The translations under genes were made by a program, and so were the position numbers. A stretch of DNA of 14,067 bases from Paracoccaceae bacterium (GTDB lineage Bacteria > Pseudomonadota > Alphaproteobacteria > Rhodobacterales > Rhodobacteraceae). Below are positions 1 through 7,305 of the stretch, one piece after another; the stretch's first letter is position 1, and each line of letters begins with the position of its first letter. The DNA lies in assembly GCA_003512825.1 (NCBI GenBank), contig DOOI01000146.1:4284-18350 (forward strand). The letters run 5' to 3'. The notes under the pieces are model-generated. The model saw only the letters and a program-made list of their open reading frames with translations. It ran no database searches and was not told where the DNA came from.

Positions 1-567
1 TGACCCCAGCGAGATCAGCGTCGCCTCATGCACCTCTGAGCGGAAGGCCGCACAGCCATCGGTCAACAGCACCGTATCAATGTTACGCAAATGTGCGTCG
101 CGCAGCGTGCTGGCCACGCCACCATTTGTGACGATGCCGCCGATCAGCAGCATATCAATGCCCAATGCGCGCAAAACATATTCCAGCCGCGTCTGATAAA
201 ACGCCGAATACGCCACTTTTTCAATAGTATAGTCGGCGCTCTTCAACTCATCCACCAAGTCATGCCCAAAGGCGCCCGGCGCAAAGTCACCCTTGCCCAG
301 AAAGGGGCGCAGCGCCTTGAGATGTGGCGCAATCAGCGGCGCGCCTCCCGGTCCGGGCACCAAAGTGAACTGCGCGCTGACATAGGTGCCGCCACGTGCC
401 CGCAACGCATCGCGCAGCGGTGCAATCTTGGCAGGTAAGGCCGCAATGGCCTCGGCGGATTGGCCTGCGCGGCCATAGGCCCCTTTGGGGTGCAGGAAAT
501 CGTTCTGCAAATCGATCGTCAACAGCGCGGTGCGCCTTGGATCCAGCTGGGTCACCTCTGCCATCAT
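1..567 (-). CDS. Isochorismatase-fold hydrolase, cysteine-less (partial, C-terminus beyond the left edge)
   Basis: 189 codons are visible with no stop, so the protein continues past position 1. The isochorismatase-like fold shows as LLTIDLQNDF (Asp19), EKVAYSAFYQTRLE (Lys117), GGIVTNGGVASTLRDA and the C-terminal HEATLISLG. Cysteine hydrolases of this superfamily (nicotinamidase, N-carbamoylsarcosine amidase, maleamate amidase) use an Asp-Lys-Cys triad with the Cys inside TNxCVxST. Here that residue is Gly150. From memory, true isochorismatases (EntB, PhzD) also have Gly there, so vinyl-ether-type hydrolysis, or another Cys-independent reaction, fits better than amide hydrolysis. No siderophore or phenazine gene is nearby, so isochorismate is an unlikely substrate. 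The ATG at 567 overlaps the hyuA stop as TGATG, making this the fourth visible gene of the leftward operon. The protein is probably soluble and cytoplasmic. The fold is secure; the substrate is unknown. Confidence 0.9.
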   Translation of the reverse strand, partial: MMAEVTQLDPRRTALLTIDLQNDFLHPKGAYGRAGQSAEAIAALPAKIAPLRDALRARGGTYVSAQFTLVPGPGGAPLIAPHLKALRPFLGKGDFAPGAFGHDLVDELKSADYTIEKVAYSAFYQTRLEYVLRALGIDMLLIGGIVTNGGVASTLRDAHLRNIDTVLLTDGCAAFRSEVHEATLISLGS

Positions 568-2630
568 CAGCCCTCCCGCCGTTCGATAATCGTATTTCCA
601 AAGCTATCTACCGTCGCCCGCAGCCCCGGATCCACCAAAACCGTCGTATCTGGCTGCTCAAGAATTGCAGGCCCGTCAATCACCGCCCCCACGGGCAGGT
701 CCAACCGGGCATAAATCGCCGTCTCGTGCCAATCGCCCGCGAAGAACACCGCGCGATGACCCTTGCGTGACGCTGCGACATCGCCCCCTTTCGGCGCAAG
801 CGTGGCCAGATCGAATTTGGGCCGCCGTCCAATCACCGAGGTCCGCAAGTTCATCACCCGCCGCGTGCCATTTTTCAAAAGCCGACCGTAGGTCGCCAGA
901 TACGCCGCATCAAATGCTGCCGTAATCTCACGGCGCGTCGGTGGCACGACCTGAGCGTTCGCCACAGTGACGGGCAGGGGCACCGCCACTGTATGGGTCT
1001 GTCCCAGATAAGCCATGTCCAATTCTACCACGACATCCGTGCTCTCAAACGTCGTGCGCGCGGCCTTCAGCAAAGCGTGCCCCCTCGACACGTGATCTTG
1101 CAAGAAGGCCGCCAGCGCACCTTCGTCCAGCCGATCCGCAAGCACATTGATCGTCTGCACGAAATCTTGCCGCATATCCGCGATGACACAGCCCATAGCC
1201 GAGGTCACACCGGGATAGCGTGGCACAATGGCCCGAGCGAGGCCCACATCCTCGATCAGCGCCGCCGTGTGCAGCGCACCTCCGCCACCAAACGGCATAA
1301 ACGCAAAGCGCTTTGGGTCAAAACCGCGCTCGATACTGACCAGCCGGATCGCTCCAGCCATGCGCGAATTGGCGACCCGCAAAATCGCTTCCGCAGCTGC
1401 AACGGTGCTCAACCCGAGGACTGCGCCCACATGCTCATCAATTGCCCGCGCCGCCGCCTCGACATCGAGACGCGCCAGTTTGCCACCAATCGGGTTTTCA
1501 GGGTCAATCCGCCCCAGCACCACATTGGCATCCGTGACCGTGGGCCGCGTATTGCCCAGCCCATAGGCCACAGGCCCGGGGTTCGATCCCGCACTCTCTG
1601 GCCCGATATGCAGCAACCCGCCTTTGTCGACCCAAGCAATCGAGCCTCCCCCAGCACCAATCGTGGTGATCTCGATCATCGGCGTTCGCACCACCATGCC
1701 AAAATCGATCGAGGTCTGCGGCGACAGCATCGATTTGCCCCCCGCAATCAACGACACATCAAACGACGTGCCGCCCATATCTCCGGTGATGACATCAGGA
1801 AACCCAGCCGTCTGCGCGATATAGGCCGCGGCAATCACCCCCGCCGCTGGCCCCGACAAGGCCGTGCGAACAGGCAAGCGACAGGCGGTATCCACTGCCA
1901 TCACCCCACCATTGGACTGCACGATCATGAACTCGCCGGAAAACCCCCCTGATTTCAATGCGGTTTCCAACCGATCAAGATAGCCAGACACCTCAGGCTG
2001 CAAATACCCGTTCAAAGCTGTTGTCGAAAACCGTTCATATTCGCGGATTTCCGGCAAAATCTCATGGCTGGCCGACACATGCGGATTGTCCCAAATCGCC
2101 CGCACCGCTGCCACCGCGGCGCGCTCGTTTTCCGGGTTGGCATAGGCATTGGCAAAAAGCACCGCCACTGCCAAACAGCCCTGATCTGCCAGCGCTTTGG
2201 CCGCGTCTCGGACCGCCTCAAGATCCACTGCAGTGCGGATCGAGCCATCCGCCAAAGTGCGCTCTGGCACTTCAAGGCGCAAATCACGTGGCACGACAGG
2301 CAGGAAATCGCCGCGCAATCCCCACGTGCGCGGCCGATCCCGTCGCCGCATCTCCAAAACGTCGCGCAGCCCTTCGGTGGTGATCACCCCCAGTTTCGCG
2401 CCCTTGCGCTCCAACAGCGCATTGGTTCCTGCCGTCGTGCCATGCACCACCACTGCGACGCTGGCGAGGTCCTCCACTTGCTGGCGAATTCCGTCCAGAA
2501 ATCCGCCCGACTGATCTGGACGTGTTGTCGGAACTTTTGCCACCCGGGCCGTTCCCGTCGCCTCATCCAGCACGAACACATCGGTGAACGTGCCGCCAAC
2601 ATCGACGCCAATCATCACACCATCGCTCAT
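567..2630 (-). CDS. hyuA: ATP-dependent hydantoinase/oxoprolinase family protein, subunit A
   Basis: The 687-residue protein is the nucleotide-binding subunit of the hydantoinase/5-oxoprolinase/acetone carboxylase family, with an actin/Hsp70-like (ASKHA) ATPase fold. Visible motifs from this start: IGVDVGGTFTD (phosphate loop, about 7-17), VHGTTAGTNALLE (62-74), SGPAAGV (about 259-265), GDMGGTSFDV (283-292), GAGGGSIAW (325-333), GPESAGSNPGP (343-353) and FGGGGALH (447-454). The C-terminus has GPAILEQPDTTVLV. These enzymes couple ATP hydrolysis to opening of lactams, hydantoins or imides, or to carboxylation, acting with subunit B encoded immediately upstream. The ATG at 2630 is preferred over one six codons earlier (2648) because it overlaps the hyuB stop as ATGA and has AGAAGG six bases upstream. 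The length matches HyuA (about 690), whereas single-chain eukaryotic oxoprolinase carries both subunits fused. The family is certain; the substrate is not determined. Confidence 0.93.
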   Translation of the reverse strand: MSDGVMIGVDVGGTFTDVFVLDEATGTARVAKVPTTRPDQSGGFLDGIRQQVEDLASVAVVVHGTTAGTNALLERKGAKLGVITTEGLRDVLEMRRRDRPRTWGLRGDFLPVVPRDLRLEVPERTLADGSIRTAVDLEAVRDAAKALADQGCLAVAVLFANAYANPENERAAVAAVRAIWDNPHVSASHEILPEIREYERFSTTALNGYLQPEVSGYLDRLETALKSGGFSGEFMIVQSNGGVMAVDTACRLPVRTALSGPAAGVIAAAYIAQTAGFPDVITGDMGGTSFDVSLIAGGKSMLSPQTSIDFGMVVRTPMIEITTIGAGGGSIAWVDKGGLLHIGPESAGSNPGPVAYGLGNTRPTVTDANVVLGRIDPENPIGGKLARLDVEAAARAIDEHVGAVLGLSTVAAAEAILRVANSRMAGAIRLVSIERGFDPKRFAFMPFGGGGALHTAALIEDVGLARAIVPRYPGVTSAMGCVIADMRQDFVQTINVLADRLDEGALAAFLQDHVSRGHALLKAARTTFESTDVVVELDMAYLGQTHTVAVPLPVTVANAQVVPPTRREITAAFDAAYLATYGRLLKNGTRRVMNLRTSVIGRRPKFDLATLAPKGGDVAASRKGHRAVFFAGDWHETAIYARLDLPVGAVIDGPAILEQPDTTVLVDPGLRATVDSFGNTIIERREG

Positions 2631-4318
2631 GCCCGACCTTCTTTCCATGCGGTTCCGTAAAGCTGCGTCGCCGCCTCTTCACTCAAAAAGCCCAGATCGA
2701 CGTCGCGCGCCACGTCATGGGGCGGGCGGGCCTCTGCGGGCCCATAGCCGCCCCCTCGGGGCGTCTCAAGCCGCACCGCTTGGCCCTGCGCCAGCTTGAT
2801 GCCGCGCATCTTCGACGCCATCGGCGGGCGATGCCAGCCATCGGCCTGCTCATAGGAAAACACGTTTAGCGCTGCCGGCGCGCCCCCGGCCACACCTTGG
2901 GGGGCAAAACGCCCGCGCTCTCCAAACAAGAACGCCTCCGCCCCGTTTTCTTCCAGCACTTCGATTTCATAGATCGCCCCCAAGCCGCCACGGTGGGTGC
3001 CCGCTCCCGCACTGTCGGGCCGCAAGGCCCATGTGCGGAACATCACCGGATAGGCCGCCTCCAAAATTTCCATTGGTGGAATCGTGGCTGTCGAAATCGG
3101 CGCATTCCCATGGTTCAGGCCGTCTCCTTCTGGCGTGCCGCCATGCCCGCCACCATAGAAAGAAAACATCACCCAAGGCTGACCATTGGCGCGTTTCCCC
3201 GCAATGGAAAGCGCGTTGATCGTGCCATAGGCATTGGCCACCACGCGCTCGGGTGCGGCCTGTGCCATGGCCGAGAAAATCGCATCGATCATCCGCAAGA
3301 TTGTTTCGGTATACCCGCCCACCGGGGCCGGAAACTCGGCGGCCAGCAGCGACCCCTCCGGGATCTTGACAGCAATAGGCCGCATCACGCCGGCATTGGC
3401 GGGCAAGCTGGGGAAAATATGCTTGATCGCCACATAGGCGGTCGCCACTGCGGTCGGCAGCGCAATGTTCACGGGCCCCGCACAGCGCGGTGCCGTGCCC
3501 GCAAAGTCGAGTTCCATCTCGTCGCCCTTGATGCTCAGCGCCACCTTGATCGCCAAAGGCGTGTCGCTGATCCCGTCATTGTCGAGATAATCCACGGCCT
3601 CCCAGCGGCCATCGGGCAATTCCGTCAGCTCTGCGCGCATCAACGCTTCGGCGCGCTCTCCCAAGGCATCAAGCGCCGCACGCACCGTCGGCGCACCATA
3701 CTCGCCCAAAAGCTCGTCCATGCGCCGCACACCCAGATCCAGCGCCCCCAATTGCCCATTCAGATCGCCCTGTGCCGATTGCGGCAATCGCGTATTCCGC
3801 AGCAAAATATCGATGATGTCTTGATTGATCTCGCCCGCACGCGCCAAACGCACAGGCGGCAAGATGAAGGCTTCGGCAAAGGCATCTGTCGCCGCCGGAT
3901 TATAGTTGCCCGGCACGGCGCCGCCCACGTCATGCCAATGACCGACCGAGGCGAGCCAGCAAAACAACGTGCCATCCCGGTAATAGGGCCGCACCAGCCG
4001 CATATCCGACAAATGCGTTCCGCCCAGATGGGCATCGTTGAAAATAAAGATATCGCCATCGGCCAAGTCATTGGTCTCGGCCACCTTGTCGATCACAGCC
4101 TTTACCGCGAACGACATCACGCCCACGAAAATCGGCAAGCCGGATTTGCCCTGCACCAGCGTGTCACCTGTCGCGGCATGATACAGCCCATGGCTCGCAT
4201 CATGCGCTTCTGCGATGATGGGATTGAACGCCGCACGAAACAGCGTGGCATCCATTTCATCAGCGATTTGCTCCATTCGGCCTGCAAGTACCGCCAGCGT
4301 GATCGGATCAATACTCAT
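2627..4318 (-). CDS. hyuB: Hydantoinase/oxoprolinase family protein, subunit B
   Basis: The 563-residue protein belongs to the hydantoinase B/oxoprolinase family, the metal-binding partner of HyuA. The N-terminal region reads RMEQIADEMDATLFRAAFNPII, then AHDASHGLYHAATGDTLVQ. The core motif is IFNDAHLGGTHLSD (about 92-105), followed by GHWHDVGGAVPGNYNP (126-141). The spacing His102-Asp105-His127 matches the Mn ligands I recall from the acetone carboxylase subunit (His, Asp three residues on, His 25 residues after the first), so metal binding is likely retained. Later family blocks are FAGTAPRCAGPVNIA, FPAPVGGYTE and the Gly-rich YGGGHGGTPEGDG, followed by a PMEILEAAYPV segment. The first motif is NDAHLGGTHLSD where many family members read NDPYxGGTHLPD, so this is a divergent branch. 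Start and stop overlap both neighbours by ATGA, implying translational coupling and a 1:1 complex with HyuA. The substrate is unknown. Confidence 0.93.
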   Translation of the reverse strand: MSIDPITLAVLAGRMEQIADEMDATLFRAAFNPIIAEAHDASHGLYHAATGDTLVQGKSGLPIFVGVMSFAVKAVIDKVAETNDLADGDIFIFNDAHLGGTHLSDMRLVRPYYRDGTLFCWLASVGHWHDVGGAVPGNYNPAATDAFAEAFILPPVRLARAGEINQDIIDILLRNTRLPQSAQGDLNGQLGALDLGVRRMDELLGEYGAPTVRAALDALGERAEALMRAELTELPDGRWEAVDYLDNDGISDTPLAIKVALSIKGDEMELDFAGTAPRCAGPVNIALPTAVATAYVAIKHIFPSLPANAGVMRPIAVKIPEGSLLAAEFPAPVGGYTETILRMIDAIFSAMAQAAPERVVANAYGTINALSIAGKRANGQPWVMFSFYGGGHGGTPEGDGLNHGNAPISTATIPPMEILEAAYPVMFRTWALRPDSAGAGTHRGGLGAIYEIEVLEENGAEAFLFGERGRFAPQGVAGGAPAALNVFSYEQADGWHRPPMASKMRGIKLAQGQAVRLETPRGGGYGPAEARPPHDVARDVDLGFLSEEAATQLYGTAWKEGRA

Positions 4319-4881
4319 GCCAGTTTCGCTCTCACTTCTGCCATATCATTCCACACATCCTGTCGGGTGATTTGACCGTTTTTCATCTCAAACCGATCAA
4401 TAAACCGGATCCCGGCAAAAGGCGTTCCATCGGGCCATTCGCCATAGAGCGTGCCCATGGAATAAACCACGCTCACCATGCCCTGCTGAAACGCCTCAAA
4501 CTTGTCATAGGTCTTTTTGACAAACCGATAGCGCGGCTTGGCCCATGCGATCAGCTCTGCCAGCGTTTTCAAATTTGGCGCATCGGGAAAGTTCATGACA
4601 AACCCGGCGCCCAGCATCGCTTCTGCTCTGGGCAGGTCGCGGGCTTCCATCGCGGCCAGATAGTCTCGGATCGTCTCGCAGGGATCAGGCCGGGCAGGGG
4701 CCCCTTGCCGCCGCAGGCCGCCGCGCATGTAATGTGCACCGGGCATTTCGTGGATCATCACGGTAATCGCGTCAGGTGTGGCCGGAACCACCATCAGCGC
4801 CGCATCGGTCAATCCGCGCGCCAAACGCTCTTTCTCGGCGTCGGAATACCCTTCCAACAGATGGGCTTCGATGATCGGCAT
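4315..4881 (-). CDS. Tautomerase / SnoaL-like (NTF2-fold) fusion protein
   Basis: The 188-residue protein has two domains. Residues 2-58 are a 4-oxalocrotonate-tautomerase-like unit: MPIIEAHLLEGYSDAEKERL, then TPDAITVMIHEMPGAHYMRGG. Pro2 becomes the N-terminal catalytic proline after Met removal. A short Pro/Arg-rich linker follows (about 57-67). Residues 68-186 are a SnoaL/NTF2-like domain: IRDYLAAMEARDLPRAEAML, FVMNFPDAPNLKTLAELIAWA, YGEWPDGTPFAGIRFIDRFE and GQITRQDVWNDMAE. Aligned with 4-oxalocrotonate tautomerase, Arg11 is Tyr and Arg39 is Thr, while the Phe50 position is Tyr. Dicarboxylate binding as in that enzyme is therefore unlikely, although proline-based acid/base chemistry could persist. 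It is the first gene of the leftward operon, with GGGAGGGA just upstream of its ATG, and it overlaps hyuB by ATGA. The domain calls are confident; the reaction is unknown. SnoaL-type domains can be cyclases, isomerases or simple ligand pockets. Confidence 0.87.
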   Translation of the reverse strand: MPIIEAHLLEGYSDAEKERLARGLTDAALMVVPATPDAITVMIHEMPGAHYMRGGLRRQGAPARPDPCETIRDYLAAMEARDLPRAEAMLGAGFVMNFPDAPNLKTLAELIAWAKPRYRFVKKTYDKFEAFQQGMVSVVYSMGTLYGEWPDGTPFAGIRFIDRFEMKNGQITRQDVWNDMAEVRAKLA

Positions 4882-4904
4882 GCCAATCCCTCCCTGTCAA
4901 AGCT

Positions 4905-4932
4905 GTATTTTTTGTAATACCGATTTTGGTAT
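4905..4932. promoter_or_regulatory. Candidate GntR operator: three alternating GTAT/ATAC half-sites
   Basis: The sequence reads GTATT (4905-4909), six bases, AATAC(C) (4916-4921), six bases, GGTAT (4928-4932). Each adjacent pair is a perfect 5-bp inverted repeat, and both pairs share the middle arm. Neighbouring half-sites are 11 to 12 bp apart, about one helical turn. HutC-type GntR regulators commonly bind short palindromes containing GT-TA-AC elements, and the GGTAT arm resembles part of such sites. The array lies 24-51 bp upstream of the tautomerase-fusion ATG, a position suited to repression of the leftward operon. Assignment to the adjacent regulator is inference. Confidence 0.45.
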
Positions 4933-4965
4933 CTGCATAGAGCAAAAATCTGCATCTAAAGCAGA
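4932..4965. repeat. TCTGCAT direct repeat plus TCTGC/GCAGA inverted repeat
   Basis: TCTGCAT occurs at 4932-4938 and again at 4949-4955, 17 bp apart. The second copy also forms an inverted repeat with GCAGA at 4961-4965 across seven bases. It may be a second regulator site or chance in a short AT-rich region. It sits directly beside the half-site array, between the two operons. Confidence 0.35.
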
Positions 4966-5037
4966 GTGATTTCTTGATTTTGAGAATTGCGATGATAGGC
5001 TTCTCTTCGAATCCATCGCAAAAACGACTTGCCAAGC

Positions 5038-5041
5038 GAGG
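5038..5041 (+). promoter_or_regulatory. Ribosome binding site supporting the TTG start of the GntR gene
   Basis: GAGG lies six bases before the TTG at 5048. It decides this start because the winged helix begins only about 14 codons later and no ATG or GTG precedes it in frame at a useful distance. Confidence 0.5.
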
Positions 5042-5047
5042 TGCTCT

Positions 5048-5869
5048 TTGAACGTCAGGCCCATCACAGGATTACCGGAAGGCGGCAAAGCCCGTCGGGT
5101 GTACCTATTGCTGAAGGGTGAGATGTCAAACGGAGGCTTCGCGCCCGGCTCATCCCTGCCGGGCGAGCAGAAGTTGGCCGAGCTTTATGATGTCAGCCGC
5201 GTCACCATCCGCCGCGCACTCGAAGCGCTAGAGGCCGATGGTCATATCGAGCGCCGCGCAGGCTCTGGCACGGTTGTGCGGGCACAGGGCGCATCTGCGG
5301 GTCTGGTTGCGGCAGACCTCACCACCTTGATGCCGCAGTTGGTCGAGATGGGCCGCACGACAACCGCACGTCTCCTGTCCTTTTCCTACGGGATCGCGCC
5401 GCAATTTGTCGCCGAGGCCATGACCCTTCCGGCCTCTGCCCGCGTGCAAACGGCGATCCGTGTCCGCCTGATTGATGGCAATCCCTTTTCTCACCTCACC
5501 ACATATGTCCCCGAAGCAATCGCGGCCCATTACACCGAAGCCGACCTCGCCACCACGCCGCTCTTTCGCCTGTTCGAGCGCTCTGGCGTGCAGGTGTCGT
5601 CGGCCCATCAATCGGTAAGCGCGACACTGGCAGCACCCGATGTCGCTGAGGCGCTGGATGTCGCGGTAGGTACGGCGCTCCTTTCACTTCGCCGCGTGGT
5701 GCGCGACACCAAAGGGCGCGGCGTCGAATATCTCGCGGCGCTTTACCGCCCTGATTTGTTCCGCTTGGAAATGACGCTCGATCGCGTCGGGCGAGAAGGC
5801 AATCGCCACTGGGCGCCGGTGATTAACCAGCCCGCGCAAAAACCAACCGCCAACGGGAAAGCCAAATGA
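5048..5869 (+). CDS. GntR-family transcriptional regulator, HutC subfamily (UTRA domain)
   Basis: The 273-residue regulator has an N-terminal winged helix-turn-helix at about 14-77 (ARRVYLLLKGEM, LPGEQKLAELYDVSRVTIRR, ALEALEADGHIERRAGSGTV), the canonical GntR signature. A UTRA ligand-binding domain follows at about 100-245 (for example RVRLIDGNPFSHLTTYVP and FERSGVQVSSAHQSVSATLA). UTRA domains bind small metabolites such as sugars, histidine-pathway intermediates or organic acids; the ligand here is unknown. The start is TTG at 5048, supported by AGCGAGG about six bases upstream and by the absence of an upstream ATG that would fit. The stop overlaps leuC as ATGA, so the regulator is cotranscribed with the hydratase pair. 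It faces the divergent hyu operon across a repeat-bearing intergenic region, so it probably controls both arms and itself. The C-terminal tail after about 255 is short and hydrophilic. Confidence 0.92.
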   Translation: MNVRPITGLPEGGKARRVYLLLKGEMSNGGFAPGSSLPGEQKLAELYDVSRVTIRRALEALEADGHIERRAGSGTVVRAQGASAGLVAADLTTLMPQLVEMGRTTTARLLSFSYGIAPQFVAEAMTLPASARVQTAIRVRLIDGNPFSHLTTYVPEAIAAHYTEADLATTPLFRLFERSGVQVSSAHQSVSATLAAPDVAEALDVAVGTALLSLRRVVRDTKGRGVEYLAALYRPDLFRLEMTLDRVGREGNRHWAPVINQPAQKPTANGKAK

Positions 5870-7305
5870 CCCCGGCGGCGCGCCACTTCCCCAATTCAGA
5901 GGTGTCGGGCGCACAAACGCTCTTTGACAAGCTCTGGCGCGCGCATGAAATCACCCGCCGCAGCGATGGCGTCTCGCTTCTCTGGGTCGATCGTCACCTC
6001 GTCCACGAAGGCTCGCACCACGCGTTCGCGCAATTGGCCGCGCGCGGTATCGATTTGGCCGAACCGCATTTGACCTATGCGGTCGTCGACCACTACGCCC
6101 CCACCCGCAATCGCGAAAATATCGCAGATGCCGACATTAAGCGCATGATTGAAACGCTTGAAAAAAATGCGAAAAAACATGGGTTGAAGCTTTTTGGTCT
6201 GCGCGATCCAAACCAAGGAATTGTGCATGTTCTTGGCCCCGAACAGGGGCTGACGCTTCCGGGCCTGACCGTCAATTGCGGCGACAGCCACACCTCCACG
6301 CACGGTGCATTCGGTGCTTTGGCCTTTGGCATTGGTGCCACTGAAGTGGCGCATGTGATGGCGACGCAAACCATTTGGCAAAGCCGCCCCAAAACCATGC
6401 GGATCACCGTCTCGGGGGCGCTTGGCGCCGCTGTTTCGGCCAAGGATATCGCCTTGCACTGGATTGCGCTCTTGGGCGCAGACGGGGCGCGTGGGCACGC
6501 GATTGAATATGCCGGGGCCGCCGTGCGCGCGCTCTCGATGGAAGGCCGCATGACGCTGTGCAACCTATCCATCGAAGGGGGGGCGCGCCTTGGGCTGATC
6601 GCGCCCGATACGACAACTTTCGCCTATCTCCAGGGCCGGCCCTATGCTCCGCAAGGCCACGATTGGGCGCGCGCGCTTGACGACTGGGCGCGACTGCCCA
6701 GCGACCCGGACGCCACCTTTGATCGTGAAGTCGAAATCGACGCCGCCAGCATCGCGCCCACACTCACATGGGGCACCAGCCCCGAAGAGGCGCTGCCGAT
6801 CACGGCCACTCTGCCCGATCCTGCCGGGCTTGATCCCAATCGCGCCGCGCGCGCCCGTGACGCACTCGACTATATGGGCCTGACACCGGGCCGCCCCCTC
6901 GCAGGCACCCCGGTGGATCAGGTCTTTATCGGGTCTTGCACCAATGGCCGCATCGAAGACCTGCGCCTTGCCGCTGCTGTCATCAAAGGCCGCCGCGCAA
7001 AGGTGCCGGGGCTTGTGGCTCCCGGCTCTGCCTTGGTGAAAGCGCAGGCCGAAGCCGAGGGGCTTGACCGGATTTTTTCAGAGGCGGGCCTTGAATGGGT
7101 TGCCGCCGGGTGCTCGATGTGTGTGGGGATGAATGGCGATCTGGTTGATCCGGGCAAGCGCTGCGCCTCCTCGACCAACCGCAACTTCAAGGGCCGTCAG
7201 GGCAGGGGCGCGCGCACGCATTTGATGAGCCCCGCCATGGTGGCCGCCGCAGCCGTCACCGGCACGCTCTGTGATGTCCGCCCGCTGTTGGAGGGCTGCG
7301 CATGA
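5866..7305 (+). CDS. leuC: LeuC-like hydro-lyase large subunit (aconitase superfamily, [4Fe-4S])
   Basis: The 479-residue protein is homologous over its full length to 3-isopropylmalate dehydratase large subunit. Motifs: WVDRHLVHEG (40-49), QGIVHVLGPEQGLTLPG (117-133), CGDSHTSTHGAFGALAFGIG (138-157), SMEGRMTLCNLSIE (224-237), FIGSCTNGRIEDLR (354-367) and GCSMCVGMNGD (415-425). Cys358, Cys416 and Cys419 are the expected iron-sulfur ligands. Several near-invariant leucine-pathway positions differ: DHN is DHY, SCTNSR is SCTNGR, PGCSMC is AGCSMC and AMNxD is GMNGD. It also has about 13 extra N-terminal residues. The neighbours are a regulator and a transporter, not leuA or leuB. It therefore probably hydrates or isomerises another small 2-substituted dicarboxylate (citraconate or a substituted maleate are examples). 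It overlaps the regulator and LeuD genes by ATGA at each end. The family is certain; the leucine-biosynthetic name is homology only. Confidence 0.92.
   Translation: MTPAARHFPNSEVSGAQTLFDKLWRAHEITRRSDGVSLLWVDRHLVHEGSHHAFAQLAARGIDLAEPHLTYAVVDHYAPTRNRENIADADIKRMIETLEKNAKKHGLKLFGLRDPNQGIVHVLGPEQGLTLPGLTVNCGDSHTSTHGAFGALAFGIGATEVAHVMATQTIWQSRPKTMRITVSGALGAAVSAKDIALHWIALLGADGARGHAIEYAGAAVRALSMEGRMTLCNLSIEGGARLGLIAPDTTTFAYLQGRPYAPQGHDWARALDDWARLPSDPDATFDREVEIDAASIAPTLTWGTSPEEALPITATLPDPAGLDPNRAARARDALDYMGLTPGRPLAGTPVDQVFIGSCTNGRIEDLRLAAAVIKGRRAKVPGLVAPGSALVKAQAEAEGLDRIFSEAGLEWVAAGCSMCVGMNGDLVDPGKRCASSTNRNFKGRQGRGARTHLMSPAMVAAAAVTGTLCDVRPLLEGCA

Larger units (their letters stand above)
4882..5047. 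promoter_or_regulatory. Divergent AT-rich control region between the hyu operon and the gntR-leuCD-TRAP operon
   Basis: This 166-base intergenic stretch separates the outward-reading operons and is much richer in A/T than its neighbours. It must hold promoters for both directions, but I could not fix convincing -35/-10 pairs on either strand. It carries an array of inverted half-sites (4905-4932) and a second repeat cluster (4932-4965), listed separately. A UTRA-domain GntR gene immediately to the right makes autoregulation and control of both operons from here the simplest reading, by inference. Confidence 0.7.

Noticed and set aside
1..567. Maleamate or N-carbamoyl amidase as the function of the isochorismatase-fold protein
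   Set aside because: It would suit a hydantoinase pathway, but the catalytic Cys is Gly150.
993..4375. Long plus-strand open frames (for example 993-1952 and 2897-4375) opposite hyuA and hyuB
   Set aside because: They are antisense to clear HyuA/HyuB coding sequence. Their translations are rich in Arg, His and Pro with no recognisable domain, as expected of shadow frames in GC-rich genes.
4882..5047. Specific -35/-10 promoter pairs in the divergent region
   Set aside because: Several partial matches exist on both strands (for example TTGTAA with CATAGA on plus), but none is clearly better than expected in AT-rich sequence.
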